From Candidatus Ethanoperedens thermophilum (GTDB taxonomy: Archaea; Halobacteriota; Methanosarcinia; Methanosarcinales; EX4572-44): a stretch of 5,637 nt of DNA. Under the pieces are notes generated by a model. That model was not told where the DNA came from. It searched no databases and saw only the letters and a program-made list of their open reading frames with translations. Of the stretch, positions 1 through 5,245 are shown in pieces (the first letter of the stretch is position 1; every line of letters starts with the position of its first letter). The stretch spans positions 1-5,637 of the forward strand of contig WNEG01000077.1 in NCBI GenBank assembly GCA_012910725.1, given 5' to 3'. Both the position numbers and the translations under genes were made by a program.

Positions 1-1142
1 TGGTGGAAGGAACGAAAAGCAATCTTGGGATGACCTATAACCAGTTGCTGAACACACTCGGAGTAATTCCAATTGCACCATCAGAAGGCGAGCGGTTTAA
101 CGATGAATTGCATACTGCAATAGAGACCACGCAAAAGCCCCTCCTTCCTGATAAGACTATCCTGTCTCTGGTGAGAAAGGGATATATGCTAAAGGGGGAG
201 CTGATCAGACCTGCCGAGGTGGTAATCTCCAGAGGTGGCGGTGAACCAGAAGCAGAAGATATGAAGGTAGAGGTAAAGTCCAAAACGATGGGGTCAAAAC
301 TCTTGAGACGTTTCTGGTTAAAGGTGTTTAAGCAAGAGTTTGAGGAATTACAGGGACAGGAGCAGAAATTGAGGGAACGGTTGCGTGAGTTCAGCCAGAG
401 TGGGGAGGTGCTGAAGAAGTCAGTTAAAGAATTCGATGCAGGGAGGGAAGAATTTAAAAAAAAGGTGGAGGAATGGACAAAAAGAAAAGAGGAAGCAGAA
501 CCAGTGGTTAATGAATTGGAACAGCGTAAAGAAGTTTTAACTGCTGAACTTGAAGAGGTGAGGGGACAATTATCAGTTATTCATACGAAATCAGATGAAC
601 TGAATCTTAAAAAAGACAAGATAGTTGTTGAGAGTATTGCTCTTGGTAAATACAACGAAAATCTCCTGGAAGAAAGGGAAAAACTATTAAGTGATCTGGA
701 AGAATTAAAGCGGAGAAGGGAATCGTCGGACACCGAACTAAATGAGATAGAAGAGAAAATAGCATTAAGTAGCGAAGAACAAATGAGGATGGAGGAAAAA
801 AGAGCACGAAGTGCTGACGAGTTATATTCAGTGGAAGAAAACCTGCAAAGAGCAAAAGAATCGTTAAATAAAGAATTAATAGAGATTCATGAGACAGAAC
901 AGCATAAAGAAACGTTAATCCTTGAAATCGAAGAAGTGGAGAGGCAAATAGATATCGCTCACGAGGATTTGAATGAACTTAATCTTAAAAAAGACAAGAT
1001 ACTTATCGAGTGTATTGCTCTTGATAAATATAATAAAGAGCTACTAAAAAAGCAAGGGAAACCATTAAACGAGGCAAAAGAGATGGTACAGAAAAAGAAA
1101 GATAGTAAAGACTTATCAGTTATGGAATCTACGTTTTGGTGA
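1..1142 (+). CDS. grpE: GrpE-head nucleotide exchange factor with long C-terminal coiled coil (5' partial)
   Basis: The frame is open at the window edge (first full codon at 3), so the true start lies upstream. Residues 1-77 match the end of GrpE: a VEG segment, LLNTLGV, then EGERFNDELHTAIE (28-41), SLVRKGYMLKGELIRPAEVV (55-74). This is the beta-domain of GrpE that inserts into the Hsp70 nucleotide-binding domain and releases ADP. The GTG at 3 reads as the conserved internal Val of the VEG motif, not a start. GrpE usually ends right after this head. Here about 300 more residues follow: a linker (78-96), a basic aromatic stretch near 101-110 (LRRFWLKVFK), then charged Glu/Lys/Leu-rich heptad-like coiled coil from about 110 to 370. 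The coiled coil contains two copies of a roughly 73-residue unit. The gene ends STFW, with its TGA inside the ribosome binding site of the Hsp70 gene, so the two are probably translationally coupled. The GrpE head is a confident call; the role of the coiled coil (oligomer, tether or client contact) is inferred. Confidence 0.88.
   Translation, partial: VEGTKSNLGMTYNQLLNTLGVIPIAPSEGERFNDELHTAIETTQKPLLPDKTILSLVRKGYMLKGELIRPAEVVISRGGGEPEAEDMKVEVKSKTMGSKLLRRFWLKVFKQEFEELQGQEQKLRERLREFSQSGEVLKKSVKEFDAGREEFKKKVEEWTKRKEEAEPVVNELEQRKEVLTAELEEVRGQLSVIHTKSDELNLKKDKIVVESIALGKYNENLLEEREKLLSDLEELKRRRESSDTELNEIEEKIALSSEEQMRMEEKRARSADELYSVEENLQRAKESLNKELIEIHETEQHKETLILEIEEVERQIDIAHEDLNELNLKKDKILIECIALDKYNKELLKKQGKPLNEAKEMVQKKKDSKDLSVMESTFW
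513..1109 (+). repeat. Internal duplication in the GrpE coiled coil, two units 378 nt apart
   Basis: Unit A (513-731, residues 171-243) and unit B (891-1109, residues 297-369) align in phase without gaps. Shared protein signature: ELNLKKDKI, then ES/EC-IAL, KYN and LL. At DNA level 603-623 and 981-1001 are identical over 21 nt (AATCTTAAAAAAGACAAGAT plus A), and the next 40 nt stay similar. The offset is exactly 378 nt, 126 codons, a multiple of seven residues, so heptad phase is preserved. This points to an in-frame duplication, either fairly recent or under strong constraint in its core. Confidence 0.85.
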
Positions 1143-1143
1143 T
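1138..1143 (+). promoter_or_regulatory. Ribosome binding site GGTGAT for the Hsp70 gene
   Basis: GGTGAT lies 4 nt before the ATG at 1148 and is complementary to the AUCACC of the 16S rRNA 3' end. It overlaps the TGA (1140-1142) of the upstream GrpE-type gene. This decides the start: in-frame TTG (1136) and GTG (1139) would sit before or inside the site, and ATG 1148 gives the normal Hsp70 N-terminus MQREVIGIDFGTTNS. Confidence 0.7.
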
Positions 1144-1147
1144 AAAC

Positions 1148-2896
1148 ATGCAAAGAGAAGTAATCGGAATTGACTTTGGAACAACCAATTCATGTATGGC
1201 ATTTATTGAATTCGATGAGCCAACCATGATAGAAAACAGCGAACACGAGCGCGTCACACCTTCTGTTGTATATTTCAAAGAGGATGGAAACACGATGGTG
1301 GGGGGTGCAGCAAAGCGAAACATCATCGCAAGTTCGGAGCGCACTGTGAAATCGATTAAGAGGTACATGGGCACCGACCATCTGGTACAGATCGACGATG
1401 AATCGTACCCGCCCGAGTATATAGCAGCACACATAATAAAAAAACTTGTTTCTGACGCCGAGAAAAAAATTGGAGCTTCGTTTACTGATGCCATAATAAC
1501 AGTTCCAGCATATTTCATGGACATGCAGCGGCAGGCAATCAAGGATGCAGGCGAGATTGCTGGTTTGAATGTGCGTGCGATAATAAACGAGCCGACAGCG
1601 GCCGCCCTTGCATTTGGGTTTAAGGATGACAGCGAGCGCAAAATTCTTGTCTATGACTTTGGAGGGGGCACATTCGATATTTCAATCCTCACGGTAGGAG
1701 GCGGATTCTTCGATGTTGATGCAACAAGTGGCGATAACCATCTCGGTGGGGACGATATCGATGCACGAGTTGAGAATTTCATCCTTGATAAAATAAAGGA
1801 AAAACATAAGATAGACCTGAAAAAGAAGAATGAAACAAGTAGAGCACTGCTCCAGTCGCTGCGAGAAGAGGTCGAACGTGTGAAGATAGAACTATCAGAT
1901 AAGGAAAGTGCGACCATTAATTTGCCATACCTGAGTAAGACCAAACGAGGCGCACCAATTGCATTCAGTTACGAGCTTTCAAGGAAGGAATTTAGCGAAT
2001 TGATCTCTGATTTTATTGAACGGACGAGAAAGCCGATGGAACAGGCGCTTGATGATGCATCACTTAGTCCTGATGAAATCGAAGATGTGATCATGGTTGG
2101 TGGAACCACATACATACCAGCAGTAAAGGAGTTTGTGCGTGACTTTTTTGGAAAAGAGCCAGAGCACAATGTGAACCCGATGGAAGTGGTTGCACTTGGG
2201 GCGGCAGTTGCTACCCTGAAGGGAGGCATAAAGGAGAGGGAGGCAACTGGGAAAATAAGAAGACCTGTGGAGATAAGCGATGTTATCTCCCGCTCTCTTG
2301 GTATTTTAACCTTTGATGAGACTGTTTCAAATATTATCACAAGAAACACGAAGATTCCAATCACGCAAACGAAGCCGTTCACAAATCCATGGGATTACAT
2401 GGATAAGGTAGAGATACCTGTTTATCAGGGGGAGCGTTTATATCCGGAGAAGGCTGGATTTTTGGGCACATTCTTTGTCGATATAGAACCAAAACCAATG
2501 TACGAGTCGAAAATTGACGTTTCCTTCACAATAGGAGAGGAATTTGGTATATTGCACGTGACTGCAAAAGACCATGACTCAGGTAATGAGCGAACAGTAA
2601 AGATGGAGGCGGTTGGAAGGCTCACAGAGAAGGAGAAGAACAATTGGATGGAGAAAATGTTGAAGATGCACGCGATAAGTATAAAAGTTGAAAATGTGGA
2701 TACAGGAGATGTTTTAAGCTATCATCTCAACCCGAATGCGTGTATCGAAGATGTTAGATGTGATCTTGTGAAAAAAGACATTTTAAGCGATGGAATGGGT
2801 ATTTTTTACGAGGATCGTGAGCTTGAAGATGACTGCCTGGTTAAAGACCTGAATATCAATGATGGCTCAAGGCTGGAATTAAGGCAGAAGGAGTAA
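1148..2896 (+). CDS. dnaK: Hsp70 (DnaK-type) chaperone with C-terminal ubiquitin-like domain instead of a lid
   Basis: This is a 582-residue ATP-dependent chaperone. The nucleotide-binding domain covers about 1-365: phosphate loop 1 GIDFGTTNS (7-15), catalytic-Lys segment SIKRYMG (K71), ITVPAYF (117-123), INEPTAAALAFG (146-157), phosphate loop 2 VYDFGGGTFDISI (168-180), adenosine motif VIMVGGTTYIPAV (314-326) and NPMEVVALGAA (343-353). The ATPase looks intact. The connector (about 354-383) ends EISDVISRSLG and lacks the usual hydrophobic VLLLDVTP linker. The substrate-binding beta domain covers about 382-492 (RNTKIPITQTKPF, YQGERLYPEKAGFLGTF, GILHVTAKDHDSGNERTVKM). Only a short helix remains of the lid (492-507). 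From 509 a ubiquitin-like fold runs to the end. DnaK is usually about 610-640 residues, so the protein is not much shorter, but the lid is exchanged. It sits between a GrpE-type gene (overlapping signals) and a J-like gene (78 nt), consistent with one operon. It is certainly an Hsp70; dnaK is used loosely for this divergent form. Confidence 0.96.
   Translation: MQREVIGIDFGTTNSCMAFIEFDEPTMIENSEHERVTPSVVYFKEDGNTMVGGAAKRNIIASSERTVKSIKRYMGTDHLVQIDDESYPPEYIAAHIIKKLVSDAEKKIGASFTDAIITVPAYFMDMQRQAIKDAGEIAGLNVRAIINEPTAAALAFGFKDDSERKILVYDFGGGTFDISILTVGGGFFDVDATSGDNHLGGDDIDARVENFILDKIKEKHKIDLKKKNETSRALLQSLREEVERVKIELSDKESATINLPYLSKTKRGAPIAFSYELSRKEFSELISDFIERTRKPMEQALDDASLSPDEIEDVIMVGGTTYIPAVKEFVRDFFGKEPEHNVNPMEVVALGAAVATLKGGIKEREATGKIRRPVEISDVISRSLGILTFDETVSNIITRNTKIPITQTKPFTNPWDYMDKVEIPVYQGERLYPEKAGFLGTFFVDIEPKPMYESKIDVSFTIGEEFGILHVTAKDHDSGNERTVKMEAVGRLTEKEKNNWMEKMLKMHAISIKVENVDTGDVLSYHLNPNACIEDVRCDLVKKDILSDGMGIFYEDRELEDDCLVKDLNINDGSRLELRQKE
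2672..2887 (+). other. Ubiquitin-like domain at the Hsp70 C-terminus (residues 509-580)
   Basis: The segment follows the ubiquitin pattern almost from end to end: a first beta hairpin ISIKVENVDTGDVLSYHL, helix start CIEDVRCDLVKKDIL (ubiquitin TIENVKAKIQDKEGI), IFYEDRELEDD (ubiquitin LIFAGKQLEDG), then VKDLNINDGSRLEL (ubiquitin LSDYNIQKESTLHL). It ends RQKE with no Gly-Gly tail, so it is a built-in interaction domain and not a conjugated modifier. By alignment ubiquitin K48 is R557, I44 is F553 and V70 is R579, so the classical hydrophobic patch is only partly kept. Confidence 0.85.
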
Positions 2897-2898
2897 AA

Positions 2899-2958
2899 AT
2901 GCCAGAACGAACTGTAACATTCTGTTACAGAAATTCACTGTATCAAGGCTGGAATTAA
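2899..2958 (+). CDS. Possible 19-codon leader peptide between the Hsp70 and J-like genes
   Basis: Copy 1 of the direct repeat places an AAGGAG site 5 nt before an ATG that opens MPERTVTFCYRNSLYQGWN and stops at TAA 2956-2958. The stop is 16 nt before the J-like start. The peptide has the same spacing of F and LY as the first 15 residues of the J-like protein (MSEEKKAFDEWMQLY), so it may be a decayed duplicate of that start. It could couple translation across the gap or be a meaningless by-product of the repeat. No family is recognised. Confidence 0.3.
   Translation: MPERTVTFCYRNSLYQGWN
2912..2930 (+). promoter_or_regulatory. Stem-loop between the two 35-bp repeats
   Basis: CTGTAACA (2912-2919) and TGTTACAG (2923-2930) are perfect inverted repeats of 8 bp around a TTC loop. 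There is no T-run after it, so it is not a classical intrinsic terminator. It could tune expression between the Hsp70 and J-like genes as an mRNA hairpin, or be a protein-binding dyad. Confidence 0.55.
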
Positions 2959-2974
2959 GGCAGAAGGAGTAAAA

Positions 2975-4111
2975 ATGTCAGAAGAGAAGAAAGCGTTTGA
3001 CGAATGGATGCAACTTTATGTATGTGACGATCCATACTGGGAAGTCCCTTCACGATACATGGACACATCAAGAGTGGGGCAGTATCTAAAAAAACTTCAG
3101 AAGCTTGAAAAGAGCTATTTGCTCTATATCGATGACCTGTATGCTGGGCTGCCGACCTGCTATTCTGTGCTCTGTCTATCAAAGAATGCTAGTTTTGATG
3201 CAGTTGAAAAGGCGTATGAACGAAAGAAGAAACATTCTGTATATCCCGATGATGTGCTTAAAAGAGCCTGTGAGATCTTAAGTAGCAGTAAAAAGCGATC
3301 TGATTACGAGGAGATCATCTATCTTTTTAACAAGATTATACAGAACTACGCTGCAAAGGAAAGACGGGAGCTTGCAGAGGAGCATACCGACTGGTTGGAA
3401 AAAGAAAAAGATCAGGCTACCTTTAATTATATCAGGGAGAAGCATGGTGTGTGGCAGCAGCTTTTCTTTCATGGCGCCCCCACGTTTTATGAACTTCTTG
3501 GTGTGGACCGAACAAAACTGAAGATTGGAGAAGAAGTAAAATGTAAAAATAAAGACGTAGATAAGAGACTTGTGGAAGAGGTCTATAAAATAATAAACAA
3601 CCCACAGCTAAGGTTTGAATATGACTTTATGCTTGACGTGCTGGATGAAATGTTTGGTGAAGAGAAGTCGGAGATGTTTAAAAATGAAAAAACATTCTGG
3701 AAAGGCAGAGATGCAGCATACCTGATGACACTTAGATATTATGAGCCCATAAAGAAGTATGAACAAATTGTAAATATGCGTAATGATTGGAAGACCTACA
3801 TCGAAGATAGAACGTTTTATAATGTGCTAACCATTGACATGGCTTTGATTCCAGGGGACAAGCGAGAAGTTGAGAACACAATAAGAAACGCATACAAAGA
3901 TAAAGAAAAAACTTCAGAAGTTAATCTTGCATACAGCGTTTTAAAGAATTTTAGACTGAGAAATGATTATGATTGGCTATTAAAGAATAAAAAGTGGTTG
4001 GATCTGCTGCATGAGATCGATGTGGAAGAAGCGGATGATGCAGAGATCAATAAGGTAATGAAAGTGGTAGATGAACTCACAACAGAACTAAAAACTGGTG
4101 GAAAAATTTAA
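2975..4111 (+). CDS. Triple J-like domain protein lacking HPD motifs (degenerate DnaJ/Hsp40 partner)
   Basis: The protein has 378 residues, built from three units of about 110-125 residues. Each unit has a J-like fold signature. Unit 1 (61-112) opens TCYSVLCLSKNAS, with AVEKAYERKKK and a close ACEILSSSKKRSDYE. Unit 2 (170-217) opens TFYELLGVD and closes EEVYKIINNPQLRFEYD. Unit 3 (280-333) opens TFYNVLTID, with NTIRNAYKDK and a close LAYSVLKNFRLRNDYD. The openings match helix I of J domains (YYEILGV) and the closes match helix III/IV (AYEVLSDPEKRAQYD). The His-Pro-Asp triad between helices II and III, which triggers Hsp70 ATPase, is missing from all three; unit 1 keeps only YPD (90-92). Each unit is preceded or followed by a Trp/Tyr-rich helical stretch (for example DWLEKEKD, FWKGRDAAY, NDWKTYIEDR). 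There is no Gly/Phe region, zinc finger or DnaJ C-terminal domain. The ATG at 2975 has a strong AAGGAG 5 nt upstream. Its place right after the Hsp70 gene suggests a docking or adaptor partner of that chaperone. The J relationship is read from pattern alone and is firm for units 1 and 2, somewhat weaker for unit 3. Confidence 0.82.
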   Translation: MSEEKKAFDEWMQLYVCDDPYWEVPSRYMDTSRVGQYLKKLQKLEKSYLLYIDDLYAGLPTCYSVLCLSKNASFDAVEKAYERKKKHSVYPDDVLKRACEILSSSKKRSDYEEIIYLFNKIIQNYAAKERRELAEEHTDWLEKEKDQATFNYIREKHGVWQQLFFHGAPTFYELLGVDRTKLKIGEEVKCKNKDVDKRLVEEVYKIINNPQLRFEYDFMLDVLDEMFGEEKSEMFKNEKTFWKGRDAAYLMTLRYYEPIKKYEQIVNMRNDWKTYIEDRTFYNVLTIDMALIPGDKREVENTIRNAYKDKEKTSEVNLAYSVLKNFRLRNDYDWLLKNKKWLDLLHEIDVEEADDAEINKVMKVVDELTTELKTGGKI

Positions 4112-4137
4112 TACCTGTCTGGTAATCAAGTGATGTA

Positions 4138-4905
4138 GTGAATACAAAACGTCCCGTGTACAGTCTTGTTGACATTGCACCGACCATTGCAGAGCTGACA
4201 AAAACACCACTTCCAGATGCTGATGGTGTGGTGATACCTGAATTGATGGACAGTTTCAGGAAGCATCATTGCAAGCGGGTGGTGCTAATCATTGTCGATA
4301 GCCTTGATTATCCAATCTACCAGAAACTTAAAGGTGCGATGCCGCATCTTCGTGGAATCATTATCAGGTGCAAATCGGTAGCATCACACACAACGCCTGC
4401 AATTGCATCGATTCTAACAGGGTGCTATCCAGCCACACACAGGATATTAGCGACTGCTGATGTGCTCACATCTTCGATCAAATCATTGCTTGAACGTGCT
4501 GTCGATTCTAACATTTCTGCTGCTCTTGTTATAGAGAGCAAGGGCGCGGACGCGATGCGAACAAAGATCGATCTTGTAGAGGGAGTTTCAGATAGCGATG
4601 ACATACTTGACTATGATACAAAAATTAAGCAACTTTCGCTAAATATTCTAAAAAAGAAGCCTGTTATTACTGCAATCCATTTCAGGGCTATTGATCGGTA
4701 TGCTCACGAGGGAAGAAGTTTCAGGGAGCTTGTTGCTGCTTCAGAGTGTATCGACCAGCACCTGTCAGATATTATCGAAGCTTCGGGTTCGGATGCTTGT
4801 GTGATAATCTGCGGGGATCACCCGATTCATGCAAAGCATGACATGTATAATACCGGGCAAAGTGATCAACTTTTTATCTGTTTGCTGACAAATGATAGTG
4901 TTTAA
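4138..4905 (+). CDS. Alkaline-phosphatase-superfamily hydrolase (phosphodiesterase/sulfatase-like), apparently permuted
   Basis: 255 residues. Metal and catalytic motifs of the superfamily are in order: VVLIIVDSLDY (48-58, metal ligand D54), SHTTPAIASILTGCYP (83-98, Thr nucleophile T85 or T86), HFRAIDRYAHEG (181-192, D186 and H190), IICGDHPIHAKH (223-234, D227, H228 and H231 or H234). A hydrolase acting on a phosphate or sulfate ester is likely; the substrate cannot be read. The oddity is the N-terminus: SLVDIAPTIAELTKTPLPDADG (9-30), a segment that in most relatives follows the last metal site at the C-terminus. There is no signal peptide or membrane segment, so it is probably cytoplasmic. 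The GTG start is limited by an in-frame TAA at 4123-4125; GTGAT (4130-4134) is a close-set ribosome binding site. The gap to the J-like gene is 26 nt, so it is probably in the same operon, but its link to the chaperone is unknown. Confidence 0.85.
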   Translation: MNTKRPVYSLVDIAPTIAELTKTPLPDADGVVIPELMDSFRKHHCKRVVLIIVDSLDYPIYQKLKGAMPHLRGIIIRCKSVASHTTPAIASILTGCYPATHRILATADVLTSSIKSLLERAVDSNISAALVIESKGADAMRTKIDLVEGVSDSDDILDYDTKIKQLSLNILKKKPVITAIHFRAIDRYAHEGRSFRELVAASECIDQHLSDIIEASGSDACVIICGDHPIHAKHDMYNTGQSDQLFICLLTNDSV

Positions 4906-4976
4906 CGTTTGTTTCATTTCTTATAGCCTGTGCAAACAAGAAACTCAAATGTGTGAGGGCGGTAATAAACTACTTA

Positions 4977-4982
4977 TTTTTT
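4977..4982 (+). terminator. Possible oligo-T transcription terminator after the operon
   Basis: A run of six T (CTTATTTTTTG) lies about 72 nt after the last operon stop codon. Archaeal RNA polymerase can terminate at such U-runs without a hairpin. I see no convincing stem directly before it, so a bacterial-type intrinsic terminator is not supported. Confidence 0.35.
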
Positions 4983-5014
4983 GACGGTTGACCGAGCAGA
5001 TTTGTAAAATTTGT

Positions 5015-5038
5015 GTAAATATTTACCAAAATATTTTG
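5015..5038. promoter_or_regulatory. Two abutting 12-bp perfect palindromes, candidate operator
   Basis: GTAAATATTTAC (5015-5026) is directly followed by CAAAATATTTTG (5027-5038), each a perfect palindrome. They sit about 27 nt upstream of a TATA-like box, in an AT-rich block whose sequence has a rough 10-nt repetition (TTTGTAAAAT, TTGTGTAAAT). Tandem sites for a dimeric regulator are plausible. AT-rich DNA makes short palindromes cheap, so function is unproven. Confidence 0.45.
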
Positions 5039-5064
5039 TAACCGTAAGCTTTGCATGGGGTGCA

Positions 5065-5072
5065 CTTATAAG
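5065..5072 (+). promoter_or_regulatory. TATA-like box (archaeal promoter candidate)
   Basis: CTTATAAG is a TATA-type core. The ATG at 5096 starts about 27 nt after its centre, the usual distance to an archaeal transcription start, so it would give a leaderless mRNA for the short frame at 5096. It could also drive the membrane-protein gene at 5246 as a longer transcript. Confidence 0.4.
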
Positions 5073-5095
5073 AGTTATGCATGGATCTGTTGGTC

Positions 5096-5196
5096 ATGGA
5101 TCGGGAAGTTGTTGAGAAATATATTAGTATCGAAAAAAGAAGCTAGATATTGAAAAAGCGAAAATAAGAAATAAAAGAAAGAGTGGACCATTTTAA
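5096..5196 (+). pseudogene. Short frameshifted Lys/Glu-rich reading frame
   Basis: From ATG 5096 the frame reads MDREVVEKYISIEKRS and stops at TAG 5144-5146. If one A were added to the A6 run (5133-5138), it would continue as KKLDIEKAKIRNKRKSGPF to TAA 5194-5196. That gives a 33-residue amphipathic, highly charged peptide with a uniform composition on both sides of the break. An in-frame ATG at 5081 is an alternative start. This is either a decayed small gene or a homopolymer sequencing error. No family is recognised. Confidence 0.4.
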
Positions 5197-5206
5197 GTGA
5201 TAAAAA

Positions 5207-5224
5207 TGATTGATTATACAATCA
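5207..5224. promoter_or_regulatory. Inverted repeat just upstream of the membrane-protein ribosome binding site
   Basis: TGATTG (5207-5212) and CAATCA (5219-5224) are perfect 6-bp inverted repeats around ATTATA. The dyad ends 6 nt before the ribosome binding site and could be an operator or a weak mRNA hairpin. Confidence 0.35.
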
Positions 5225-5230
5225 CAAGAA

Positions 5231-5237
5231 AGGGGGT
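5231..5237 (+). promoter_or_regulatory. Ribosome binding site AGGGGGT
   Basis: This purine-rich site lies 8 nt before ATG 5246. It is close to the AGGAGGT consensus and supports both the reality and the start of the small membrane-protein gene. Confidence 0.6.
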
Positions 5238-5245
5238 AAGATATA

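Larger units (their letters stand above)
2867..2977 (+). repeat. Perfect 35-bp direct repeat spanning the Hsp70/J-gene junction
   Basis: The copies at 2867-2901 and 2943-2977 are identical over 35 nt (start TCAAGGCTGGAATT, end GGAGTAAAAATG) and lie 76 nt apart. Each holds the last Hsp70 codons, an AAGGAG ribosome binding site, the TAA and an ATG. Copy 1 supplies the real Hsp70 stop (2894-2896); copy 2 supplies the ribosome binding site (about 2964-2969) and ATG (2975) of the J-like gene. The 41 nt in between contain a hairpin. It is probably a tandem duplication by slippage; an assembly artefact cannot be excluded. Confidence 0.95.
4906..5245. other. Intergenic region between the chaperone operon and a small membrane-protein gene
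   Basis: This is 340 nt without an intact recognisable gene. In order it holds an oligo-T run, an AT-rich block with two abutting palindromes, a TATA-like box, a short frameshifted reading frame, and a dyad just before the next ribosome binding site. These are listed separately. It most likely ends the operon and starts a new transcript. Confidence 0.6.

Noticed and set aside
3..5. GTG as the start codon of the first gene
   Set aside because: It aligns with the internal Val of the GrpE VEG motif and the frame is open to the window edge, so the gene starts upstream.
1136..1147. TTG (1136) or GTG (1139) as the Hsp70 start
   Set aside because: They would lie before or inside the GGTGAT ribosome binding site; ATG 1148 has proper spacing and gives the usual Hsp70 N-terminus.
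1129..1641. 170-codon reading frame on the - strand
   Set aside because: It lies fully antisense to the conserved Hsp70 nucleotide-binding domain, shows no recognisable motif and is a shadow frame. The same holds for the other - strand frames over genes.
2672..2893. Ubl as a conjugatable ubiquitin-type modifier
   Set aside because: The chain ends RQKE with no C-terminal Gly-Gly, and no E1/E2-like genes are in the window.
2867..2977. CRISPR-like repeat-spacer-repeat
   Set aside because: There are only two copies, the repeat is coding sequence plus start signals, and no cas genes are present.
4981..5010. Bacterial-type promoter TTGACG / 18 nt / TAAAAT
   Set aside because: It is a fair match, but the AT-rich context makes it easy by chance, the T-run overlaps the -35 box, and other signals lean archaeal. 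It would become relevant if the host is a bacterium.
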